A stretch of 64,000 bases of DNA from Solirubrobacteraceae bacterium (GCA_029263125.1 JAJCYD010000011.1:88706-152705), one strand, 5' to 3'. Positions 49,607-59,303 are shown, counted from the first letter of the stretch. Notes: generated from the sequence alone by a model not told the origin. Program-made: numbers and translations.

Positions 49607-52570
49607 GTGACCGACCGCCGCCGCAACCTCTTCGTCCTGCTGCTCGTCCTCGGTCTGCTGATCGGGTCGGCGGTCGTCCTGGTCTCCAAGCCGACCAAGC
49701 TGGGCCTGGACCTCCAGGGCGGCGTCGAGCTGACCTACCAGGCGGAGCCGACGAAGTCCACGCCGGTCACCCAGGAGGCGCTGGATCAGGCGATCGGCGT
49801 CATGCGCGATCGCATCGACCAGCTCGGCGTCGCCGAGCCGGAGATCCAGCGCACGGGAGACAACCAGATCAGCGTCGCGCTGCCCGACGTCGACAACCTC
49901 GCGGAGGCGATCAAGCAGGTCGGCACCGTCGCGCAGTTGGCCTTCTATGACTGGGAGGTCAACGTCATCGGGCCCAATGGCAAGCCCGCTCCCGAGGATC
50001 CCACCGTCACGGGTGGGCGCAGCGCGGGTCAGGTCGGCGCGCTGAGCTTGTACGACGCCGTGCTGCGCGCGTCTGAGCGCCCGGCGAAGGCCGAGGCCAA
50101 CAACTCGCGCGAGGACAGCCTCTTCTATCCCGTCGACCCGAAGTCCAAGAAGGTCTTCGGGTCAGGCACCGGCGACTCGGTGCGCTACGGCGAGCCGACG
50201 AGGGCCGAGGCGCTCGCGAAGGTGCCCCGGAAGCTGCGCGAGACCGCAAAGGTCTACGAGGTCAAGCCCAACACCGTCATCGTCCATGCCGAGGAGCAGG
50301 GCGGCGGCGCCGACAACGAGCGCTCCGACCAGTGGTTCGTGCTGCAGGACGACGTCGCGCTGCAGGGCAAGGAGATCAAGAACCCCGAGCAGCAGTTCAA
50401 CCAGAGCGCCGGGGGCAACGGCGAGCCGAACGTCACCTTCGAGTTCACCGACAAGGGTCGGAAGATCTGGAAGAACGTCACGCAGGAGATCGCCGAGCGC
50501 GGCAGCCGCAGCGTCGGCGTGCTGCCCGGCCAGGGCCCCGAGGACGCCAACCAGCACTTCGCGATCGTGCTCGACGACCAGCTCATCTCGACGCCGTTCA
50601 TCGATTTCCGGCGCAACCCCGAGGGCATCGACGGCCGCACCGGCTCACAGATCGAGGGCGGCTTCACGATCAGGTCGGCCCAGGAGCTCGCGCGCTTTCT
50701 GAAGACCGGCGCGCTGCCGCTCAAGCTCGAGCTGATCGCCAACTCGCAGGTGTCGGCCACGCTGGGCAAGGAAGCGCTCAACCAGGGTCTGGCGGCGGGC
50801 ATCGCCGGGTTCGTCGTCGTCGCGCTGTTCCTGCTGGTCTTCTACCGCGTGCTCGGCGCGATCGCGGTCGTCGCGCTCGCGATCTACGGCGTGTACTTCT
50901 TCGCGCTGATCAAGTTGATCCCGGTCACGCTCACGCTGCCGGGCATCGCCGGCCTGATCCTCACGCTGGGGGTGGCCGCCGACGCGAACATCGTGATCTT
51001 CGAGCGCGTCAAGGAGGAGATCCGTGGCGGAAGATCGATCATGGCGGGCATCGCGACGGGCTATCGCAAGGGCCTGACGACGATCATCGACGCCAACGCG
51101 ATCATCATCATGGTCGCGTTCATCCTGTTCGTGCTGGCGACCGCCGGCGTGAAGGGCTTCGCGCTCACGCTCGGCCTCGGCGTCATCGTCTCGCTGTTCA
51201 CGGCGGTCGTCGCGACGCAGGCGATCCTCGGGACGATGAGCAAGTCGCGGCTGATCACCAGCCCGTCGGCACTGGGAGCCCAGGAGAAGAAGAGCGACCG
51301 CTTCCGCCTGGACTACATGGGCTACTCGAAGTGGTTCTTCAGCGCGTCCGGAGCGATCCTGCTCGTCTGCGCGCTGGCACTGGGCTCCAAGGGGATCAAC
51401 TTCGGCATCGACTTCGAGTCGGGCTCGCGGATCAACGTCGCGCTGACCCAGAACGTCGACGAGGCGGCCGTGCGGACCGTGCTCGCCGCCAACGGCCAGG
51501 GTACGGCGAAGATCCAGCGCGTCGAGAACCAGAGCAAGGGCGCCAGCAAGTTCCAGATCTCGACGGCGACGCTGCGACCCAACGAGGTCACGAAGATCAC
51601 CGATGCGCTGGAGGCCAAGTTCGGCTTCGCCGACACGTCGGATTCGAGCACGATCGGCCCGACGTTCGGCCAGACCGTGGCGAAGTCGGCTGTGATCGCG
51701 ATCATCGCGTCGCTGCTGGTGATCTCGGCCTACATCGCGCTGCGCTTCGAGCCCAAGTACGCGGTCCCCGTCCTGATCGCCGTGATGCACGACGTGCTGA
51801 TCACCGCCGGCGTCTACTCGCTGGTCGGCCGGGAGGTGACAACGGCGACGGTCGCGGCGTTGCTCACGATCCTTGGCTATTCCCTGTACGACACGATCAT
51901 CGTGTTCGACCGCATCCGTGAGAACGTGCCGCGGATGCCGCGAGCGGCGTTCTCGCAGATCGTCAACCGCTCGATGTCGGAGGTCATCGTGCGATCGCTG
52001 GCGACGACGCTGTCGACCGCGCTGCCCGTGCTGGCGCTGCTGCTGTTCGGTGGCGCCACGCTGCAGGCCTTTGCGTTCGCGCTGCTCGTCGGCACGCTGT
52101 CGGGCACCTACTCGTCGATCTTCATCGCCGGCCCCGTGTTGACCGCGTGGAAGGAGCGCGAACCGGTCTACAAGCGCCGCCGCGCGACGATCGCCGCGGA
52201 GAACGACGGCGTCGTTCCCGCGTTCGCCACGGCGGGAGCGGCGATGGACGTCGGTCCGAAGGAGCGCGCGCGACGGCGTGAGCGCCTGACCGCGCCCGGC
52301 GATCCCGAGCCCAGCGTCTCCCGCGAGGAGTTCGACGAGATGGTGCGCGATCTGGACGTCGAGCCGATCGACGGCGCGCAGCCCGCGACGAAGAAGGCCA
52401 AGCCGGCGGCGTCCAAGCCTGCCAAGCCCAAGCCTCCCAAGCCTCCGTCCGACGATCACGCGGACGCCATGCCGGAGGACACCGTCATGCCGCCCGATCC
52501 CAACGGCGCGAAGTCCAAGCGCAACTCGGCCGCCGCCAAGCGGCGCGCCAAGCACGGAAGGCCGCGCTAG
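49607..52570 (+). CDS. secDF: SecD-SecF fused protein-export membrane protein
   Basis: A 987-residue fusion. The SecD half (about 1-550) has GLDLQGGVELTYQ, a large extracytoplasmic P1 domain (90-370), and GVAADANIVIFERVKEE in its helices. The SecF half (about 570-850) has GINFGIDFESGSRIN and LTILGYSLYDTIIVFDRIREN. Together these use the proton gradient to assist Sec-dependent export. The 130-residue C-terminal tail is Lys/Pro/Ala-rich (KPKPPKPPSDDHADAMPED) and unlike most SecDF proteins. GTG 49607 follows the PAS gene by 18 nt. Confidence 0.96.
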   Translation: MTDRRRNLFVLLLVLGLLIGSAVVLVSKPTKLGLDLQGGVELTYQAEPTKSTPVTQEALDQAIGVMRDRIDQLGVAEPEIQRTGDNQISVALPDVDNLAEAIKQVGTVAQLAFYDWEVNVIGPNGKPAPEDPTVTGGRSAGQVGALSLYDAVLRASERPAKAEANNSREDSLFYPVDPKSKKVFGSGTGDSVRYGEPTRAEALAKVPRKLRETAKVYEVKPNTVIVHAEEQGGGADNERSDQWFVLQDDVALQGKEIKNPEQQFNQSAGGNGEPNVTFEFTDKGRKIWKNVTQEIAERGSRSVGVLPGQGPEDANQHFAIVLDDQLISTPFIDFRRNPEGIDGRTGSQIEGGFTIRSAQELARFLKTGALPLKLELIANSQVSATLGKEALNQGLAAGIAGFVVVALFLLVFYRVLGAIAVVALAIYGVYFFALIKLIPVTLTLPGIAGLILTLGVAADANIVIFERVKEEIRGGRSIMAGIATGYRKGLTTIIDANAIIIMVAFILFVLATAGVKGFALTLGLGVIVSLFTAVVATQAILGTMSKSRLITSPSALGAQEKKSDRFRLDYMGYSKWFFSASGAILLVCALALGSKGINFGIDFESGSRINVALTQNVDEAAVRTVLAANGQGTAKIQRVENQSKGASKFQISTATLRPNEVTKITDALEAKFGFADTSDSSTIGPTFGQTVAKSAVIAIIASLLVISAYIALRFEPKYAVPVLIAVMHDVLITAGVYSLVGREVTTATVAALLTILGYSLYDTIIVFDRIRENVPRMPRAAFSQIVNRSMSEVIVRSLATTLSTALPVLALLLFGGATLQAFAFALLVGTLSGTYSSIFIAGPVLTAWKEREPVYKRRRATIAAENDGVVPAFATAGAAMDVGPKERARRRERLTAPGDPEPSVSREEFDEMVRDLDVEPIDGAQPATKKAKPAASKPAKPKPPKPPSDDHADAMPEDTVMPPDPNGAKSKRNSAAAKRRAKHGRPR

Positions 52571-52619
52571 TGCTCCATCGTGCAACTCCACGCCGGTCGA
52601 TCCCCAGGACGGAGCACTG

Positions 52620-52916
52620 ATGGGAGCACTCGCCTGGACAATGATGGGCCTCGCCCTGTGGCACTTCACGATCTTCATTCCCGATCGCTTCTGGGCCGGG
52701 ATCGTGGGCGCCTTCCTCGGATCGATCTTCGGCGCGCTGCTCTTCGGACTGGCCGTCAACGGCTTCACGGTGCCCGGCCAGGACGCGACCGATCTCCTCG
52801 TCGTGCTGCAGGCGGTTCCCGGCTCGATTCTGGGGGTCGCGCTGGTCTACTGGATCGGCGTGCGGGCCGAGGAGAAGCAGGCCGGCGACGGGCTCGCCGG
52901 GCTGCCGTCCGAGTAG
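52620..52916 (+). CDS. three-helix membrane protein, unknown
   Basis: A 98-residue protein with three hydrophobic segments (LAWTMMGLALWHFTIFI, AGIVGAFLGSIFGALLFGLAV, VVLQAVPGSILGVALVYWIGV) and a short charged tail. The glycine pattern GAFLGSIFGALLFG resembles the GlsB/YeaQ-type small membrane proteins but the match is loose. GGACGGAG lies upstream of the ATG. It follows secDF by 49 nt. Confidence 0.7.
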   Translation: MGALAWTMMGLALWHFTIFIPDRFWAGIVGAFLGSIFGALLFGLAVNGFTVPGQDATDLLVVLQAVPGSILGVALVYWIGVRAEEKQAGDGLAGLPSE

Positions 52917-53025
52917 CGGCGCCGCGCACCGGTCCTCGCCGGGGACTCGACGGCACCGACGGGCCCGCCGCCCGCGACCCGCGCAGGCACCCGACCCAAC
53001 GAGAGGGGTTTTCACGTCGTGCGGG

Positions 53026-53055
53026 TGCGGCGTCCTGCGGTGCGGCGTCCTGCGT
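53026..53055 (+). repeat. tandem 15-bp repeat
   Basis: TGCGGCGTCCTGCGG is immediately followed by TGCGGCGTCCTGCGT. Both lie in the 400-nt gap 52917-53316, which holds no gene that I can support. Confidence 0.7.
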
Positions 53056-53085
53056 CCATCCTTCGGCGCAGGTGGCCAACCGGCG

Positions 53086-53196
53086 TGCACAAGTGACGGA
53101 TCGCCGCGCGCGGGCATCAGATCCGTCACTACTGCATCAGGGTGATGCACAAGTGCCGCCTCGCCGGGCGGGACGCTTGGATCCGGCAGTTGTGCA
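53086..53196. repeat. REP-like palindromic repeat cluster
   Basis: A 25-bp unit beginning TGCACAAGTG occurs at 53086 and 53146, exactly 60 bp apart, with 21 of 25 matches. Each heads a hairpin. AGTGACGGATC (53092-53102) pairs with GATCCGTCACT (53120-53130). TGCACAAGTGCCG (53146-53158) pairs with CGGCAGTTGTGCA (53184-53196) with one mismatch. Between them TGCATCA-GGG-TGATGCA (53133-53149) forms a third. This resembles bacterial REP/BIME elements. No transposase is nearby. Confidence 0.6.
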
Positions 53197-53304
53197 CGCC
53201 CTCGTTCGCCGGTCGTCGAGCATGTTGGACGCCGTCAGGTGCCCGATGGTGCCCAGGCCGGCGTGCGCCCACGCCCACGGGGCGGTTCCGTCCCGCGCTA
53301 CGCG

Positions 53305-53310
53305 TACCGT
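53305..53310 (+). promoter_or_regulatory. -10 element (TACCGT) of recJ
   Basis: TACCGT ends 6 nt before ATG 53317. There is no ribosome site. Confidence 0.4.
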
Positions 53311-53316
53311 CCAGGC

Positions 53317-55749
53317 ATGTCCTCGCCGCCGGCACGCCTGCAGATCGACCCGTGCGACCTCGCCGCCGTCTTTGCGTTGGAACGCGAGCTCGGCGTCAGC
53401 CATGTCCTCGCGCAGGTGCTCGTGCGGCGCGGCTTCGGCGATCCGGCTGCCGCGCGCGCGTGGCTGGCCGCCGAGGAACGCCACGATCCATCGCAGTTCG
53501 CCGGGATCGAGGACGCCTGCGACCTCATCCTGCTTCATGTCGAGGCGGGCGATCGCATCACGATCCATGGCGACTACGACGTCGACGGCGTCACCTCGAC
53601 GGCGATCCTCGTCGGCGTCCTGCGTGCGCTCGGCGGCGACGTGGACTGGCTGCTGCCCAGCCGCGCGGAGGACGGCTACGGCCTGTCGCTGGCCAACGTG
53701 GAGCGCCTCGCGGCGCGCGGCACGCGCCTGCTGATCACCGCCGACTGCGCGATCACCGCGGTCGACGAGGTCGCGGCGGCGCGCGCGGCCGGTCTGGACG
53801 TCGTGGTCACCGATCACCACAGCCCGCGAGCCGACGGCGTGCTGCCCGACGCCCCGATCGTTCATCCCGCGGTCTGCGGCTATCCGTGCGTGGATCTGTG
53901 CGCCGCCGGAGTCGCCTACAAGCTCGCGGCCGCGCTGCTGTCCGCGGCGGGCCGCGACCCCGCCGACGCCGACGCCGACCTCGATCTCGTCGCGCTTGCG
54001 ACGATCGCCGACTGCGTGGCGCTGCGCGGCGAGAACCGCCGCCTCGTGCGCGCCGGCCTCAAGCGCCTCGCGACCACGACCAGACCCGGCCTGCGGGCGC
54101 TCATGCGCGTCGCGCGCGCGGACCCCGCGCGCCTCGATTCGCGCGCGGTCGGCTTTCGCCTCGCGCCGCGCATCAACGCCGCCGGCCGGTTGCAGCGCGC
54201 CGACGCCGGCCTCGAGCTGCTCATGACCGCCGACGAGACCCGCGCGCGCCAGATCGCCGAGGAGCTCGACAGCCTCAACGCCGAGCGCCGCCACACCGAG
54301 ACGAGGATCCTCTTTGCCGCGGAGGCGCAGGTCGCCCAGCTCGGTGAGCGTCCGGCGTACGTCCTCGCCGGCGAGGGCTGGCACAAGGGTGTCATCGGGA
54401 TCGTCGCCTCGCGAATCGCCGAGCGCCACAACCGCCCGACGGTGCTGATCGCGCTCGACGAGGACGCCCCGGGAGCCCGCGGCACCGGCTCGGGCCGCTC
54501 GATCGCCGGCTTCGATCTGCTCGCGGGCCTGGACGCGTCCGCCGCGCACCTGCTGCGCCATGGCGGCCATCGCGCGGCCGCTGGCTGTGAGATCCTCGCG
54601 ACCGAGGTCGACGCCTTCCGCGAAGCCTTCGAAGCCCACGCCGCGGCGACGCTGCGACCGGAGGATCTCGTCGCGGTGCAGCGCGCGGACGCCGTCGTCG
54701 CCGGCGACGAGCTCGGGCTCGCATTGGCCGAGGAGCTCGAGCTGCTTGCGCCGTTCGGCATCGCCAACCCGAGCGTCTCGCTGCTGCTGCCGGCCGCGCG
54801 CTTCAGCGACGCGCGCACGATGGGGGAGGGCAAGCACGCACGCTTCACCGTGCGGTCGGGGGATGTGCGCGCGGCGGCTGTCGCCTTCGGCGTGTCCAAG
54901 GTCGAATGCGAGGAACCGCTGGACGCGACGTTCTCGCTGGAGGTCAACGAGTACAACGGCGGCGTCGAGCCGCGCCTGGTGCTGCGCGACGCCAGGCCGT
55001 GCACGGCTGCGCCGATCGTCGTCGTCGGTGAGCCGCCCGACTATCTCACGGCGATGCTCGACGAGCTGCGCCGGCCGCTTCAGCCCGTGCCGGCGCCCGG
55101 CGGCGCGGGTGAGGCGGCGCAGCTCGACGCTGCCCGCATCCGCGACCGCCGCGGCGGCGGCGTGGCAGGCACGATCGGCGCGCTCGTGGCCTCCGGCGAG
55201 CCCGTGCTCGTCGTGGCGGCCGACGCGCCGCTGCGCGAGCGCCACCTGTCGGCGATCCTCGGCGGCTTTGAGCTGTGCTCCCACGATGCGCTCGCGCGTG
55301 ACCCCGGTCTCGCGCGCGCGGACGCGCACGTCGTGATGCTCGATCCCCCGGCGGGACCGATCCGCGCTCACGGGGCGATGACGCATGTGGCGTGGGGTCC
55401 GGCTGAGCTAGGCTTCGCCCACCACATTCATGAGCGCCAGCACGACCTCCGTGCTTCGCTCACCGCGACGTACCGGGCCCTGAGGGACGCCGGCGGCGCG
55501 GCGGGCGGGGAGCTCGAGGCTCTGCTTCGCGGCGACCCGCAGGCGCCGCGGCCGGCAATGCTCGCCGGCCGCGTGCTGAGGGTCCTCGCCGAGCTGGGAC
55601 TCGTCAGCCTCGACCCGCACAGCATGACCCTGACCGTGCCGCCGGCCGAACGCACCGCGCTCGAGCGGTCCGCGGCGTTCAGGGCGTACCAGCAGCGTTA
55701 CGAGGATGGAAGCAGATGGCTGACCATGCAGACGGCAAAGGCGGCGTAA
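53317..55749 (+). CDS. recJ: single-stranded-DNA-specific exonuclease RecJ
   Basis: An 810-residue DHH/DHHA1 nuclease degrading ssDNA 5' to 3' in recombination and repair. HGDYDVDG (84-91), ITADCAI, TDHHSP (DHH at 166-168), and the DHHA1 motif RHGGHRAAAG (about 412-421) are intact. The first Asp-rich motif is normal. The protein is about 230 residues longer than E. coli RecJ because of a C-terminal region (from about 560), as in many Gram-positive and Thermus RecJ proteins. Its last 34 nt overlap relA. Confidence 0.94.
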   Translation: MSSPPARLQIDPCDLAAVFALERELGVSHVLAQVLVRRGFGDPAAARAWLAAEERHDPSQFAGIEDACDLILLHVEAGDRITIHGDYDVDGVTSTAILVGVLRALGGDVDWLLPSRAEDGYGLSLANVERLAARGTRLLITADCAITAVDEVAAARAAGLDVVVTDHHSPRADGVLPDAPIVHPAVCGYPCVDLCAAGVAYKLAAALLSAAGRDPADADADLDLVALATIADCVALRGENRRLVRAGLKRLATTTRPGLRALMRVARADPARLDSRAVGFRLAPRINAAGRLQRADAGLELLMTADETRARQIAEELDSLNAERRHTETRILFAAEAQVAQLGERPAYVLAGEGWHKGVIGIVASRIAERHNRPTVLIALDEDAPGARGTGSGRSIAGFDLLAGLDASAAHLLRHGGHRAAAGCEILATEVDAFREAFEAHAAATLRPEDLVAVQRADAVVAGDELGLALAEELELLAPFGIANPSVSLLLPAARFSDARTMGEGKHARFTVRSGDVRAAAVAFGVSKVECEEPLDATFSLEVNEYNGGVEPRLVLRDARPCTAAPIVVVGEPPDYLTAMLDELRRPLQPVPAPGGAGEAAQLDAARIRDRRGGGVAGTIGALVASGEPVLVVAADAPLRERHLSAILGGFELCSHDALARDPGLARADAHVVMLDPPAGPIRAHGAMTHVAWGPAELGFAHHIHERQHDLRASLTATYRALRDAGGAAGGELEALLRGDPQAPRPAMLAGRVLRVLAELGLVSLDPHSMTLTVPPAERTALERSAAFRAYQQRYEDGSRWLTMQTAKAA

Positions 55750-58076
55750 GAGCTCCCGCTCGCCAGCGGGTGGGAGGGCACCGTTCGCCCGTCGACGCGT
55801 TGCCCGACCGGCGCCCGCGCGTGGACCGTGCCGACCTCACCGAGATCGAGGCCACCCTGCTGTCGGACATCTTCGCGATCGTCGAGGAGCACGCCGACGC
55901 GTCGGCCGTCGAGATCGACCGCAAGAAGGTCGAGGCGGCGTTCGTCTTCGCCTGCGAGCACCATGCCGACCAGCGCCGGCTGTCGGGCGAGGACTTCATC
56001 CACCACCCCGTCGGGGTCGCGAAGATCTGCGCCGGCATGCGCCTTGACACCGAGACGCTGTGCGCGGCCCTGCTGCACGACACCGTCGAGGACACGTCGG
56101 CGTCGGTGTCGGAGGTGCGCCACGGCTTCGGCGAGGAGATCGCCAACATCGTCGACGGCGTCACGAAGCTCACCGGGATCGTGTTTCAGTCGCGCGACGA
56201 GGCGCAGGCCGAGAACTACCGCAAGATGATGGTCGCGATGGCCTCCGACGTGCGGGTCATCCTCATCAAGCTCGCCGACCGCCTGCACAACATGCGCACG
56301 ATCTCTGCGATGTCCAAGCAGAAGCAGATCGACAAGGCGAAGGAGACGCTGGAGATCTACGCGCCGATCGCCCACCGCCTGGGCATCCACGCGATCAAGT
56401 GGGAGCTGGAGGATCTCGCCTTCCAGGCGCTGCACCCGCGCAAGTACACCGAGATCAAGGGCCTGGTCAACCAGCAGCGCGACGAGCGCGAGAGCTACGT
56501 CGAGAAGGCGGGCACGTACCTGCTCGGCGAACTGCGGGCGCTCGGGATCGAATCAGACATCTCCGGGCGCGCCAAGCACTTCTACTCGATCTACTCGAAG
56601 ATGACCAAGAAGGGCCGCGAGTTCAACGAGATCTATGACCTCACGGCGATGCGCGTGATCGTCGACTCGGTGAAGGACTGCTACGGCGCCGTCGGCGTCG
56701 TGCACTCGCTGTGGAAGCCGCTGCCCGGACGCTTCAAGGACTTCATCGCGATGCCGAAGTTCAACATGTACCAGTCGCTGCACACGACGGTGATCGGGCC
56801 CGAGGGACTGCCGCTGGAGATCCAGATCCGCACGAAGGACATGCAGGAGATGGCGGAGTTCGGGGTTGCGGCGCACTGGATCTACAAGGACGACGGCAGC
56901 GGCAAGGGTGGGGCTCAAGGCGGACCGAAGTCAGACGGCGATGCCAAGATGCAGTGGCTGCGATCGATGCTCGACTGGCAGCACGAGACGCCGGACCCCA
57001 AGGAGTTCATGGCGGCGTTGAAGGTCGACCTGATCGAGGACGAGGTCTATGTCTTCACGCCCAAGGGCGAGGTCAAGAACCTTTCGGCCGGAGCGACGCC
57101 GCTGGATTTCGCCTACGAGGTGCACACCGATGTCGGACATCGCTGCGTGGGCGCGAAGGTCAACGGCAAGATGGTGCCGCTGCACTACGAGCTGCGCTCG
57201 GGCGACATCGTCGAGGTCATGACCTCAAACCGCGAGCGTGGCCCCTCGCGCGACTGGCTGGCGGTCGTGCGCACCACCCGTGCGCGCAACAAGATCAAGC
57301 AATGGTTCAAGGCCGAGTCGCGCGACGACACCGAGCACGCGGGCCGCGACATGTTGCAGGAGCAGCTCAAGAAGCACGGGTTGCCCCACCAGAAGATCGC
57401 CTCCTCGTCGCTGCTGGCCGACGTCATCCGCGAGATGGGCTTCAAGAAGGGCGAGGACTTCTACATCGCTCTCGGCGGCGCGAAGATCTCCTCCAAGGTC
57501 GTCGTCAACAAGGTCCTGCAGCGCCTCAAGCAGGGCGAGGCGGCCGAGGGCGAGGCGCGCGCCGCCGCGGAGGACATGCTGTCCACGCGCCGCCAGCGCC
57601 GCCAGCCGTCGAGCTCGTCGTCGCAGTACGGCATCCGCGTCGAGGGCGTCGACGACGTCATGCTGCGCCTGGCGAAGTGCTGTCGCCCGGTGCCCGGGGA
57701 CGAGATCGTCGGCTACATCTCGCTGGGCCGCGGGATCACGATCCACCGCGAGGACTGCCCCAACGCCGTCGCCCTGCGCAAGGACCCCGACCGCTTCACC
57801 TCGGTCAGCTGGGAAGGCGACCACGAGACGGCATTCAAGGTCGAGCTGCAGGTCGACGCGTGGGACCGCCACCGTCTGCTGGAGGACCTATCGCGGACGT
57901 TCGCCGAGGCGGGCATCAACATCGTCGAGGCGCGCTGCATCGTGTCGCACCCGATGGTGCAGAACTGGTTCGTCGTCGAAGTCGGCGACCTGCAGGTGCT
58001 CAAGCACGCCATCAGCCGCCTGCGCAACATCGACTCGGTGTTCGACTGCTACCGCGTCACGCCCGGCGGCCCCTGA
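55716..58076 (+). CDS. relA: bifunctional (p)ppGpp synthetase/hydrolase (RelA/SpoT, Rel)
   Basis: A 786-residue Rel. The HD hydrolase domain has HHPVGVAKI and LLHDTVED (His121, Asp122), so hydrolase activity is likely retained. The synthetase domain has YDLTAMRVIVDSVKDCY and YQSLHTTVIGPEG. TGS (VFTPKGEVKNLSAGATPLDF), a helical/zinc-finger-like region with CCRPVPGD, and a C-terminal ACT domain follow. It makes and degrades the stringent-response alarmone. ATG 55716 lies inside recJ; GTG 55821 would avoid the overlap and still keep the HD domain. Confidence 0.96.
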   Translation: MADHADGKGGVRAPARQRVGGHRSPVDALPDRRPRVDRADLTEIEATLLSDIFAIVEEHADASAVEIDRKKVEAAFVFACEHHADQRRLSGEDFIHHPVGVAKICAGMRLDTETLCAALLHDTVEDTSASVSEVRHGFGEEIANIVDGVTKLTGIVFQSRDEAQAENYRKMMVAMASDVRVILIKLADRLHNMRTISAMSKQKQIDKAKETLEIYAPIAHRLGIHAIKWELEDLAFQALHPRKYTEIKGLVNQQRDERESYVEKAGTYLLGELRALGIESDISGRAKHFYSIYSKMTKKGREFNEIYDLTAMRVIVDSVKDCYGAVGVVHSLWKPLPGRFKDFIAMPKFNMYQSLHTTVIGPEGLPLEIQIRTKDMQEMAEFGVAAHWIYKDDGSGKGGAQGGPKSDGDAKMQWLRSMLDWQHETPDPKEFMAALKVDLIEDEVYVFTPKGEVKNLSAGATPLDFAYEVHTDVGHRCVGAKVNGKMVPLHYELRSGDIVEVMTSNRERGPSRDWLAVVRTTRARNKIKQWFKAESRDDTEHAGRDMLQEQLKKHGLPHQKIASSSLLADVIREMGFKKGEDFYIALGGAKISSKVVVNKVLQRLKQGEAAEGEARAAAEDMLSTRRQRRQPSSSSSQYGIRVEGVDDVMLRLAKCCRPVPGDEIVGYISLGRGITIHREDCPNAVALRKDPDRFTSVSWEGDHETAFKVELQVDAWDRHRLLEDLSRTFAEAGINIVEARCIVSHPMVQNWFVVEVGDLQVLKHAISRLRNIDSVFDCYRVTPGGP

Positions 58077-58171
58077 ACCGCGCTTGACGACCGCGCGCCG
58101 TTGGCTCGCCGGGCAGGGCGTCATCGAGAAGGCTGAGCGGGAGCTGCAGCGCATCGGCCGCGCGTGACCGT

Positions 58172-59095
58172 CTACGACCTGCGTGCGGTCACAAGCGCGA
58201 CGCCGTGCTGGTCTGGCGTGGGGGCGACTCCGAGCTGCCAGGTGAGGTGATCGACTCTCCCGGCGCGCAGCGACGTCTGCACCTCCCATCCGTCCAGCAG
58301 CTCGGCGAGGCCGTCCTCGTCGTACACGCGCTGGAAGTCATCGACCGCCGCGATGCCGAATGGCACCGTGAGCACGAGCAGTCCGCCAGGGCGGACGAGA
58401 TCGCGCAGCGCCGCGAGCGCCGCGAGGTCCAGGCGCTCGTCGATCGCATCCAGGCCGTAGTGCTCCAGGCCGAAGTGCTCCACCGCCGAGAGCACGACCG
58501 CGGCATCAAATGGCGTCGCCGGCTCGGGCAGCTCGTCCAGCCGGCAGGCGGCATGGTGCACGTTGGGGTGCGCGAGCGGGTGGGGGCGCGGATCGACGAT
58601 CGTGACGTCGTGGCCGAGCGTCGCCAGCGACAGGCCGACGGTGCTCTCGCTGCCGCCGACGTCGAGGATGCGCGATCCCGCCGGCACGCCCGCAACGGCA
58701 CCGAAGACGAACGGTTGCTCGAGGATCCGCTCGTTGACGAGCAGTGGGCGCACGACGCCGGCGGCGTGTTCGACGGGCACCGGTGGGTTGAACCAGACGC
58801 CCGCCTGCGAGGCGTAGCCTTCGGGGCCGCTGGCCCAGTTGAGGTAGGCGGCCCGCGATGCATCGAGGTGCTCCAGGGCGCCGCCGGGCGCGGGCACGTC
58901 GCGCCAGCCCAGACCGGCGAGCATGTCGCGTCCCATCCGGTCGAGGTCGTCGATGCGGTCATGGACCGTCGGGCGCGCCAAGCCGTCGGAGCCAAGGCGC
59001 GCGTCGATCTCATGGACGGTCATCGCCACCCGCGGGTCCAGCGCGCGCCGCAGCGGCCAGCCGAGCGCGGCCTTCAGCCGCGACCTGGCGTTCAC
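58172..59095 (-). CDS. class I SAM-dependent methyltransferase
   Basis: About 307 residues. The methyltransferase core is in the C-terminal half: RILDVGGSESTVGLSL (motif I), VTIVDPRPHPL, FDAAVVLSAVEHFGLEHYG, and LRDLVRPGGLLVLTVPFG. The N-terminal half is helical and unrecognised. Such proteins occur in envelope glycan modification. GTG 59095 is preferred by composition; ATG 59185 and ATG 59026 are alternatives. The N-terminus may therefore be wrong. Confidence 0.75.
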   Translation of the reverse strand: MNARSRLKAALGWPLRRALDPRVAMTVHEIDARLGSDGLARPTVHDRIDDLDRMGRDMLAGLGWRDVPAPGGALEHLDASRAAYLNWASGPEGYASQAGVWFNPPVPVEHAAGVVRPLLVNERILEQPFVFGAVAGVPAGSRILDVGGSESTVGLSLATLGHDVTIVDPRPHPLAHPNVHHAACRLDELPEPATPFDAAVVLSAVEHFGLEHYGLDAIDERLDLAALAALRDLVRPGGLLVLTVPFGIAAVDDFQRVYDEDGLAELLDGWEVQTSLRAGRVDHLTWQLGVAPTPDQHGVALVTARRS

Positions 59096-59172
59096 CGTGG
59101 AGCCCGCGCAGCCAACGTCGGGCGGACGATAGCGCAGCGCTCGGCCCGCTCTCCATCGCCGCCCGAACGGGA

Positions 59173-59303
59173 GACGATGCGTCACGCGTCGTGATCGTCT
59201 GAAGTCGTCAACCTCGTCATCGAAGCGACGATGACGTCGCTCGCGCTCACTCCCCGTGGAGGGCGCCGTCGCCGTCGGGCGTTCCCGCCGGCGTGAGCGC
59301 CGG
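59173..59303. other. hairpin-rich gap between methyltransferase and kinase genes
   Basis: No gene is supported in 59096-59318. Three hairpins occur: GACGA-tgcg-TCACG-CGT-CGTGA-TCGTC (59173-59199), CGTCATCG-N6-CGATGACG (59215-59236), and CCGGCG-TGAG-CGCCGG (59288-59303). The last is well placed as terminator for the leftward diacylglycerol kinase gene. Confidence 0.4.

Noticed and set aside
50645..52768. Very long open frame on the minus strand opposite secDF (about 700 codons)
   Set aside because: It mirrors the GC-skewed codon pattern of secDF, has Arg/Asp/His-rich sequence with no fold motif, and no start signal. Similar mirror frames oppose many genes here.
53086..53196. CRISPR array
   Set aside because: There are only two imperfect repeat units, each is a long hairpin, and there are no spacers of regular length and no cas genes.
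52917..53316. tRNA or small stable RNA gene in the gap before recJ
   Set aside because: No cloverleaf, TPsiC-like GTTCGAATC segment or acceptor pairing was found. The palindromes are better described as repeats.
58084..58167. 27-codon TTG-initiated frame after relA (LTTARRWLAGQGVIEKAERE...)
   Set aside because: It is reasonable in composition and 7 nt after the relA stop, but too short, with a TTG start and no recognisable feature. It may be worth checking in ribosome profiling.
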